Of a DNA stretch of 64,000 nucleotides, positions 57,088 through 64,000 are shown piece by piece (the first letter of the stretch is position 1; every line of letters begins with the position of its first letter). Origin of the DNA: Cobetia sp. L2A1 (GTDB lineage: Bacteria > Pseudomonadota > Gammaproteobacteria > Pseudomonadales > Halomonadaceae). The notes below the pieces were generated by a model. The model was not told the origin of the DNA. It worked only from the letters and a program-made list of their open reading frames with translations, and did not search any database. Location: the NCBI RefSeq assembly GCF_009796845.1, contig NZ_CP047025.1:3348001-3412000 (forward strand), read 5' to 3'. The position numbers and the translations under genes are program-made.

Positions 57088-58473
57088 TCAACGTTCACGC
57101 AAGGCACCTTGCCTGGCGCGCAAAATTGGTTTCATCAGATATTGCAGTACGGTTTGCTCACCAGTGATGACATCGACACTGGCCTGCATGCCCGGAATAA
57201 TCGTGAGGGGGTCTGCTTCGGTGCCAAGATGATTGAACTCAGTCAATACCTTGATCTCGTAGAAGCTATTGCCCTCCTCATCCTGCACGGTGTCCGCACT
57301 GATTTGCTCAACCTTGCCCTCAAGACCACCGTATATGGTGAAGTCATAGGCCGATAGCTTGACTACCGCAGGCTGCCCAATTCTCAGGAAGCCAATGTCT
57401 TTGGGTGCTACCCGAGCTTGAACCAGCAACTGATCTTCGATGGGAACGATCTCCATCAAATCTTCACCAGGCTCAATCACGCCGCCAATAGTATTGATAT
57501 TCAGCGTTTTAATGGCGCCCTGAACCGGAGAAGTCACCAAAGTACGATCAAGACGGTCCTGAAGACTGGTACGCCCTTCACGTAAACGACCAAGATCTGC
57601 CTGAGTTTTGGCAAGTTCATCTGCCGCACGCGAGCGGAACTCCTGCGCAACACCAACGCGATTTGAAATCGCTTCATCCAGTTCGGACTGTTTACCAGGC
57701 ACCGCGATACGCGCTGATTCAAGATCACCACGCAGGTCATTCACCTCGCGCTGAATCTTGAGTAAATCGACTTGAGACACCACCCCTTCACGCACGAGTG
57801 GTGCTGTCATGCCCAGCTCACGTCGTGAGAGCTGGTAGCTGCGATCAAGGCTATTGATACGAGACTTCAGCTCTCGAAGCTCCTGCTCTTTCTGAAGAAT
57901 CTGCTCTCGTGAGCCATTCAACCCGCTATTCAATTGGTTGAGGTGCGTACGATATGCAGTCATGGCGCGAGACACCAACGCCGGGCTTCGTGCCTTGAAA
58001 TCATCATCAAATGGCAATGCCGTATTATTCACCACCACTTGACTCTTCCAGTCAGGGGCAGAGGCATCAACCTCGATGGAGGATAGCTCGGTATCGTATT
58101 GCATGATGGTCGCTTGCAGGCCATCAAGCGTCGATACCCTCTCCCGTAAATCAGAGCCAGCACTCGTATCATCGATCCGAAGCAGTGGCTCACCCGGTGA
58201 GACGATTTGACCTTCCTTGACGTAGATTTCGCGCACGATACCACCTTCAAGGTTTTGCACGACCTGAAGGTGTGTTGATGGCACGACTTTACCGGAACCA
58301 CGCGTCACGACCTCAAGGCTTGCCTGACTGGACCAGATGACAAATATGGCGATGAAGGCCAGCACCATCCAGATCAGGATGCGTGACTTCCACGGCGTCG
58401 CGAGCAATACCGCGGAACTGACATCATCCAGATGGTGAAGATCGCGCTGTTCAATCGGTGCCTTATCAGCCAC
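57088..58473 (-). CDS. lapC: LapC, HlyD-type membrane fusion protein
   Basis: A 461-residue type I secretion adaptor: one transmembrane helix near residues 32-50 (ILIWMVLAFIAIFVIWSSQA), lipoyl-like halves flanking long coiled coils (about 140-310) and a C-terminal beta domain (PGMQASVDVITGEQTVLQYL). Starts at GTG 58473 with AGGAGG upstream, inside the last eight bases of lapB. Confidence 0.93.
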   Translation of the reverse strand: MADKAPIEQRDLHHLDDVSSAVLLATPWKSRILIWMVLAFIAIFVIWSSQASLEVVTRGSGKVVPSTHLQVVQNLEGGIVREIYVKEGQIVSPGEPLLRIDDTSAGSDLRERVSTLDGLQATIMQYDTELSSIEVDASAPDWKSQVVVNNTALPFDDDFKARSPALVSRAMTAYRTHLNQLNSGLNGSREQILQKEQELRELKSRINSLDRSYQLSRRELGMTAPLVREGVVSQVDLLKIQREVNDLRGDLESARIAVPGKQSELDEAISNRVGVAQEFRSRAADELAKTQADLGRLREGRTSLQDRLDRTLVTSPVQGAIKTLNINTIGGVIEPGEDLMEIVPIEDQLLVQARVAPKDIGFLRIGQPAVVKLSAYDFTIYGGLEGKVEQISADTVQDEEGNSFYEIKVLTEFNHLGTEADPLTIIPGMQASVDVITGEQTVLQYLMKPILRARQGALRER

Positions 58474-60640
58474 GTTTCACCTCCTGAGGACGGCCAGCAA
58501 CACGCCCTTCATTCAGTGCATTTAGCACCTTCTCCTTGGGCCCATCAGCAACGACGCGTCCCGCTTCCATCACGATCACACGATCGACCACGTCCAGCAT
58601 GCTGCTCTTGTGCGTGACGAGCACCATGGTTTGACTACGTGGCAATGACTTGAGCATGCGTCGCAGACGTAGCTCTGCGCGGTTATCCATATGGGATCCG
58701 GGCTCATCCAGCAGCAGTAATGGTGGGCGCATCAGCAGTGCACGTGCCAGCAAGACTGTCTGCCGTTGGCCGCTGGAGAGCATGCGTCCACCCTCACCGA
58801 CCTGACGATCCAATCCTTCCGGGTGATGGCGTGTGAATTCGGTCACGCCGGCTGCGTCCGCCGCGAGATCAATCTGAATGTCACTGGAATGTGGCTGCCC
58901 TAGCGTGATGTTGTCGCGAATGGAACCAAAGAACAGCGCACTATCCTGGCCCGCATGGCCAATGTGGCGACGGACATCAGCAGGATGCAGCTGATTGAGG
59001 TCCAGGCCATCGATTCTCACGCTACCGGCGGTAGCGCGATACAGCCCGCAGATCAGGCGCTGCAAGGTACTCTTACCGGCTCCGATACGACCGATGATTG
59101 CCACTCGCTCGCCAGGTTCGATACTCAGAGAAATATCCGTCACGGCTGGAGGAGTATTGGGTGCATAGGCAAAGCCAACACGATCGAACTCGATACGCAT
59201 CTGAAGCTGTTCACGATGCACATAACGGCGATCTTCAGCCTCTTCTGGTAGCGCCATGATCTGATCCAGTGCCCCCATGGCACTTCGCGTCTGCCCGATA
59301 CGCGTGATCAACAATGCCAGCTGGCCAAGCGGCTGTAGTGCACGCCCGGAGAGCATGACAGCGGCAATCAACCCACCGACAGACAGACGTGCATCAGCAA
59401 TCAGATAGACCCCGTAAACCACCAGTGCAACGGTAGTTGCCTGAGTGAGCGACATGCTTAGCGAACTGACCGATGTCGTCAGGTTGCGGCTTTTCACTCC
59501 CCAATGAGCGATCTGCCCGACGGCACGCTCATAGCGACGCTGGGTTTCTCCCTGAGCATTGGCCAGCTTGAGACTCTCCAGGCCAGATACTGCTTCCACA
59601 AGGCGAGCATTGCGCTCTGTCGCCAGGCGTGAGCCTTTCTCGATACTGCTACGAAGTGGTTTCTGAATCGCGAGGCTATAGATCATCAAGATGACCAACG
59701 CTGCCAACGGCACAAGTACCAATGGGCCAGCCACAATCCAGATGATCAGCAAGAAGAGCAAGGCAAAGGGCAGATCGACCAGCGTAGATAGCGTTGCAGA
59801 GGTGAAGAACTCTCGAATCGAGTCAAATTCTTGCAGGTGCTTGACGTATCCCCCCACTGAACCGGGCCGCGATTCCATCCGCAGATTCATGGTCTTGGCA
59901 AACAGCTTCGAAGTCAGCAGCACTTCGGATTTCTTGCCCGCTGTATCCATGAAATAGGCGCGCGTCTGCCGCATCACGAAGTCAAAGATCATGATGATTG
60001 CCATGCCAGTCGCCATGACCCATAGCGTATTGAACGCAAGGTTAGGCACGACCTTGTCATAGGCATTCATCACGAACAGTGGCGATGCAACGGCAAACAG
60101 ATTGATCAGAACAGAGGCCAGGATCACATCGCGATAGATGGGAGCCGACAGTTTCAGCGTCGACCAGAACCAGTGCCCATCACTTTGCTTGAGCGTTTCT
60201 GGCGCACGCTCATCAAAACGATGCTCCTGCTTCATATAGACAACGCGACCATCGTGACGCGAGGCCAATGTCTCGATGTCCACTAGCTCGTCGCCATCAG
60301 CCTCAGGCTGGTGGATACGTGCCTTGCCGGTATCCTCGTCGACCTCAAGCAAAACGACAGCACGGCCCTCGTTCAGCATCAAGATACACGGCATCAACAT
60401 ATCGCTGATGGCCGTGATCTTCTGGCTGACCAGTTTGGCGCTCAGGTTAGCTCGCGCTGCAGCACGATCGATGAGTGCCAAGGGTAAACGCCCTTCCTCC
60501 ATTGGCAAGCCATCGACCAGTACAGCGGCAGACCTTGGATTCCCGTGATAACGCGCCATGAAGACCAACGCATTCAGGAGGGGGTCGCCCTCCTTTTCTC
60601 CAACGGGGTCTGGTCTTAGTGGCGTGGGTTGATCACTCAA
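58466..60640 (-). CDS. lapB: LapB, type I secretion ABC transporter
   Basis: A 724-residue exporter. The N-terminal domain (about 1-140) is C39-peptidase-like but lacks the catalytic Cys at the expected place (LLNALVFMARYHG), so it should only bind substrate, as in other RTX exporters. Six helices follow (about 165-450), then the ATPase: Walker A GRIGAGKST, signature LSSGQRQ, Walker B LLLLDEPGSHMD. It starts at TTG 60640 behind AAGGAGG; the rare start codon is compensated by that strong site. It follows lapA by 97 bp. Confidence 0.93.
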   Translation of the reverse strand: MSDQPTPLRPDPVGEKEGDPLLNALVFMARYHGNPRSAAVLVDGLPMEEGRLPLALIDRAAARANLSAKLVSQKITAISDMLMPCILMLNEGRAVVLLEVDEDTGKARIHQPEADGDELVDIETLASRHDGRVVYMKQEHRFDERAPETLKQSDGHWFWSTLKLSAPIYRDVILASVLINLFAVASPLFVMNAYDKVVPNLAFNTLWVMATGMAIIMIFDFVMRQTRAYFMDTAGKKSEVLLTSKLFAKTMNLRMESRPGSVGGYVKHLQEFDSIREFFTSATLSTLVDLPFALLFLLIIWIVAGPLVLVPLAALVILMIYSLAIQKPLRSSIEKGSRLATERNARLVEAVSGLESLKLANAQGETQRRYERAVGQIAHWGVKSRNLTTSVSSLSMSLTQATTVALVVYGVYLIADARLSVGGLIAAVMLSGRALQPLGQLALLITRIGQTRSAMGALDQIMALPEEAEDRRYVHREQLQMRIEFDRVGFAYAPNTPPAVTDISLSIEPGERVAIIGRIGAGKSTLQRLICGLYRATAGSVRIDGLDLNQLHPADVRRHIGHAGQDSALFFGSIRDNITLGQPHSSDIQIDLAADAAGVTEFTRHHPEGLDRQVGEGGRMLSSGQRQTVLLARALLMRPPLLLLDEPGSHMDNRAELRLRRMLKSLPRSQTMVLVTHKSSMLDVVDRVIVMEAGRVVADGPKEKVLNALNEGRVAGRPQEVKRG

Positions 60641-60699
60641 CCTGTCCTCCTTAGTGGGGCACTTCGTAGGCGACTATACGATGAGTCTAATGCAGGAAT

Positions 60700-60723
60700 G
60701 GGAGATAGCCTAAGCCATCTCCC
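60700..60723 (-). terminator. Hairpin between lapA and lapB
   Basis: GGGAGAT pairs with ATCTCCC (10-base loop) just after the lapA stop codon. Without a T-run it may attenuate rather than stop transcription into lapB. Confidence 0.5.
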
Positions 60724-60737
60724 CTAGTTCCTCATAT

Positions 60738-63700
60738 TTAGCCGTCAATACTGGTCTTGAGACTGTTGCTATCAAGCAGCGACTGGATGATCTGCGTATC
60801 CGTATCTCCCCCAGAGGTCAGGTCCACATCGCTCAGATTGATCTCCTGAGTGACATTCGTCCCATCCGAACCATCAGCACTGATCTCGATGTTGGTCCCC
60901 CCTGCGCCGTCTGACTCGAAGTGCAGGAAGCTGGAGAGACTATTGGCATCCTCATCCGCCTGGAGAAGATCAGACAGATCCAGCACATCGCCTCCAGCAG
61001 CACTGAAATCAGTGATGGTATCCGTCGCCATGCCACCTTCACTGTTGACATCATCACCAGACAACCAAGCGAAGGTATCAGCACCATCACCACCGGTCAG
61101 GATGTCATTGCCAGCACCACCGACAAGCAAATCATTGCCTGAACCACCAGCCAAGGTGTCGTTGCCACTGCCACCTCGCAGCGTATCGTTGCCACTCCCC
61201 CCCTCCAGGCGATCACTGCCTATCCCGCCACTCAGAGTGTCGCTACCCCCCTCTCCAATCAAATAGTCAGCGTAGAAAGGACCATCACCATCCCCCGTCA
61301 GAGTGTCATTTCCGTCAGTACCAATGAGAACAGTCAGCTTGTCGACATCGATACTGACACTGGATTCGTTGGTATCTCCGTCATTGTCGACCGTGACATA
61401 GGCAAAGGTATCCGATGAACGAGCGCTGATATTTTCAGGCGGCGTATAAGTAAAATCACCCGTATTAGTATTGAACAGCATGGTGCCGCCCAGCTCTGTC
61501 GAAATGGACAGCTCGAAGCTATCTGCATCATATGTGCTGTTGTTCGTTCCAGTAGCAGTGACCGTATTGGCGTCCGGGTCATAATCGTAAGTGGTGCCAT
61601 CAATACTGATCTGCTTCAGGTAGCCTCCATCGGCTCCCAACAGGCTGCCATCCACAGAACTGCCCGTTATCAGCTGCCCACTCACCGCCCCCTGTACGGT
61701 ATCCGCAAGGCTATCGTCGAGATCAGAGAAGTTGGTCACGACGGTACTGTCTAGGTTTTCAACAGCAGAGCCATCATAGGCAATCGGATCAAGGTTGCTC
61801 TCGGTGACACCTTCACCCAAGCCTATTGCATAAGACTTGACGCCATTTTCCACCAAGAAATCAGTCCAGATTTCTTCTTCTTGCGGAGAAATTCCTCTAT
61901 CGCTGTAGTAAACGGTATTTCCGACGAGAACATCTAACTGGCTGGAGTCTCCATCTCCATAATTGGGGCTACCATCAGAGAAGAAGTAGGAAATACTTTG
62001 CGCGTTTTCCAATGCCCCATCTTGCGAATAGTTCTCCATAGCCGCAGCAAGGGCGGAGTCATAGTTAGTGACACCATCCGCCACAAGATCGTCCAAGATG
62101 TCCACGACTTCATCGACACTCAGCCAAGCATCTTGCGCTGTAGCCACTGTCGAGAACGTTACTAGGTTGATACGTACATCACCAAAGTCGTCATAGGCCC
62201 CGATCAATGTCTTGATAGAGCTAATGGCGCTTTCAAGTCGAGTCTCACCATTTATGCCATCGTCCTCCCCCATGGAGCCGGACACATCAAGGATGATGGT
62301 GAGGTTGGTATCCACCAGTGTCGCCGAGAAGCTCTGCGCCTCTTGCTGCTCGGGTGCATCGTCCTCGATGCCGATCGTCAAGGTGCCGGTAGAGCTGGCA
62401 CCTTCGGCATCCGTCGCGAGCACGCCGAAGTCCAGAGACAGGACGTCCTCGCCATCTTCCGAGTGATCGACCGCCTGACTCAGAGTGAAGGTATAGGCAC
62501 CCGTGTCATCGATGGTCACCGTCGCGACTTCGTTGCCAGCCGCATCGGTGGCTATCAGTGACTGAGTCCCACTGCCACTCCAGGTAACAGCACTACCGCC
62601 AGAAGTGAGAGTCGTCGTCGGCTCTGTCAGTACCAGTGACACGCTGTCACTGTCGACATCCGTGACCGTGACCGTACCGGTGACCGTGGTGGCATCCGTG
62701 GTGTCCGTAAAGCCATCGGCTGCATCGCTGTCGGCGATACCACCCTCGAGCCCTTCTTCGCTCACGCGACCTTCCGTGTCGGTGACGACAGGGGCGTCAT
62801 TCGTCCCCACGATGCTGATGACGACATCCTGAGTATCGGTAGCACCTTCTGTATCCGTGACGGTGACGGTGTAGGTCAGTGTCAGCGATTCACCTGCCGA
62901 GAGATAATCGAAGCTGTCGTCCACCGAGCTGCTATCAAATGTCCAGTTGAGCGTCCCTTCGTCACTGTCGTCCGCAATGATCGAACCGGCATCCACACCG
63001 AGCAGGGAGAGCAGGTCATCATTGCTGAGAGTGTCGGTATTACCCACGCTGGAAACACTGGTGACACTCGGCGTCACGGTATTGCTGAGATCCACATCGG
63101 ACACAGTCAAGGTACCGCTGGCAGTCAGCGCTGAATCCGTTTCCGTCAAGCTCGCGGACGTGCTGTCGCCACTGCTGACGGTAATGTCAGGAGCATCGTT
63201 GCGGCCATTGATGGTGATGGTCAGCGTGGTGCTGGAGGTATCACCGTCAGCATCCGTGATCACGTAGGTATAGACGTCCGTGACCGACTCGCCCAACGCC
63301 AGGAACTGCACGTCGTCGAATGCGGACTGATAGCTGTAGGAGCCATCCGCTTCCAGGGTCAGTTCACCATATTCACCCACCACCACAGCTGCCGAGCCAA
63401 CACTCACCGCAGCGGTATCTGTGCCGGAACTGACAGAGGTCACGCTCACGGCATCAGCACCCAGTGTGTCTGCCGTGGCTGATGTGCCTTCGACGACATT
63501 GCCAGTAACCGCTGAACTACGGTTCTCGCCAATGTTGCGAGTATCAGCGTTGGCCGTCGGCGCGGTATCCAGGACGGTGACATCCAGGCTATCGGCACTG
63601 CTCTGACCGGCAAGGTCAGTCACCACGACTGCGAAGCTGTCGATGACGTCGCCTTCGGAATGATCCGCTGCAGTACCATCCTCAACGTAGCTGTAAGAGA

Positions 63701-64000
63701 CGGTCCCCGTCTCGGCATCGTAGCCACTGACCGTCAGCGTACCTTCATCATTGGAGATCACCACCGGTGTGGTGCTTGCCTCGGTGATATCGATACCAGC
63801 GATGGTCACGGCGGCAATACCTGCCGCAGCGGCGACCGCGAAGGAATCCGTCACGGCCGTCCCTGTTGCCTCAGTCACTTTCTTGTCTTCGAGCGTGATG
63901 ACTGGCACAGCATCATCAGTACCCGTGATGACAATATCCACTGTCGTCGTGGAACCATCACTGAGCTGCACGACATACTGCTCAGTAATGGTGTCGTCTG
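60738..64000 (-). CDS. lapA: LapA-like giant RTX adhesin, C-terminal part only
   Basis: At least 1087 residues are in the window; the frame stays open past 64000. From N to C: several VCBS/Ig-like repeats, Asp/Thr/Ser-rich (62330-64000); a von Willebrand A domain with an intact MIDAS ([19 protein letters not shown]; about 61700-62310); a cadherin-like spacer; nine or so RTX nonapeptides ([24 protein letters not shown]) at about 61060-61335; and a type I secretion tail ending in [14 protein letters not shown]. The LapG cleavage region would be at the N terminus, outside the window. It is exported by the lapBCE products downstream. Confidence 0.93.
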   Translation of the reverse strand, partial: DDTITEQYVVQLSDGSTTTVDIVITGTDDAVPVITLEDKKVTEATGTAVTDSFAVAAAAGIAAVTIAGIDITEASTTPVVISNDEGTLTVSGYDAETGTVSYSYVEDGTAADHSEGDVIDSFAVVVTDLAGQSSADSLDVTVLDTAPTANADTRNIGENRSSAVTGNVVEGTSATADTLGADAVSVTSVSSGTDTAAVSVGSAAVVVGEYGELTLEADGSYSYQSAFDDVQFLALGESVTDVYTYVITDADGDTSSTTLTITINGRNDAPDITVSSGDSTSASLTETDSALTASGTLTVSDVDLSNTVTPSVTSVSSVGNTDTLSNDDLLSLLGVDAGSIIADDSDEGTLNWTFDSSSVDDSFDYLSAGESLTLTYTVTVTDTEGATDTQDVVISIVGTNDAPVVTDTEGRVSEEGLEGGIADSDAADGFTDTTDATTVTGTVTVTDVDSDSVSLVLTEPTTTLTSGGSAVTWSGSGTQSLIATDAAGNEVATVTIDDTGAYTFTLSQAVDHSEDGEDVLSLDFGVLATDAEGASSTGTLTIGIEDDAPEQQEAQSFSATLVDTNLTIILDVSGSMGEDDGINGETRLESAISSIKTLIGAYDDFGDVRINLVTFSTVATAQDAWLSVDEVVDILDDLVADGVTNYDSALAAAMENYSQDGALENAQSISYFFSDGSPNYGDGDSSQLDVLVGNTVYYSDRGISPQEEEIWTDFLVENGVKSYAIGLGEGVTESNLDPIAYDGSAVENLDSTVVTNFSDLDDSLADTVQGAVSGQLITGSSVDGSLLGADGGYLKQISIDGTTYDYDPDANTVTATGTNNSTYDADSFELSISTELGGTMLFNTNTGDFTYTPPENISARSSDTFAYVTVDNDGDTNESSVSIDVDKLTVLIGTDGNDTLTGDGDGPFYADYLIGEGGSDTLSGGIGSDRLEGGSGNDTLRGGSGNDTLAGGSGNDLLVGGAGNDILTGGDGADTFAWLSGDDVNSEGGMATDTITDFSAAGGDVLDLSDLLQADEDANSLSSFLHFESDGAGGTNIEISADGSDGTNVTQEINLSDVDLTSGGDTDTQIIQSLLDSNSLKTSIDG

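Overview
The window looks like chromosomal DNA of a moderately GC-rich, probably marine or halophilic gammaproteobacterium. The FruB/Cra pair, a Pseudomonas-type arginine (AST/Aot/ArgR) regulon, FabV, a gamma-butyrobetaine dioxygenase and a Lap adhesin system together suggest Halomonadaceae (Halomonas/Cobetia-like). That placement is inferred from gene content; no rRNA or other marker is present. I find no tRNA, rRNA, CRISPR array, prophage or recognisable insertion sequence. Both window ends cut genes: fruB at the left and a giant RTX adhesin at the right.

Layout. 0-3.3 kb: the fructose PTS protein FruB (partial) and the divergent regulator Cra, with a Cra-like operator between them. 3.3-6.5 kb: an unorthodox sensor kinase with a secreted sulfite-oxidase-fold protein. 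6.7-10 kb: a PhoD-like phosphatase and an HDAC-like amidohydrolase. 10.1-14 kb: a MOSC protein and modABC (molybdate uptake). 14-16.6 kb: a small membrane protein and two glutathione transferases. 16.8-19.3 kb: a GNAT-nitrilase fusion protein coupled to MtfA. 19.3-23 kb: a LysR regulator, gamma-butyrobetaine dioxygenase and a diguanylate cyclase. 23.3-30 kb: a DUF1338 enzyme coupled to astE, then an arginine/ornithine-type ABC transporter with two binding proteins. 30.4-35.4 kb: an RND efflux pump and a small unknown protein. 35.6-40.3 kb: MocA, XdhC and a Tat-exported molybdenum hydroxylase without a FAD subunit. 40.8-43 kb: a class I amidotransferase and an MFS transporter. 43.1-50.7 kb: astC-aruF-aruG-astD-astB with the regulator ArgR. 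50.9-52.9 kb: FabV and a DUF7079 protein. 53-64 kb: a complete Lap biofilm cassette on the minus strand, lapA-lapB-lapC-lapE-lapD-lapG.

How the parts work together. Arginine enters through the Aot-type transporter and is degraded by the AST pathway to glutamate and succinate; astE and a DUF1338 oxygenase-like gene sit in a separate cluster about 19 kb from the other ast genes. A 19-bp tandem repeat upstream of astC is a candidate ArgR operator. Molybdenum is a second theme: ModABC imports molybdate, and MocA and XdhC prepare the cofactor for the hydroxylase. In the Lap cassette, c-di-GMP sensed by LapD should hold LapG away from LapA, so that exported LapA stays at the cell surface; LapB, LapC and LapE form its type I exporter. 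Strong intrinsic terminators separate most convergent units, the most striking being a 21-bp perfect stem at 52981-53030.
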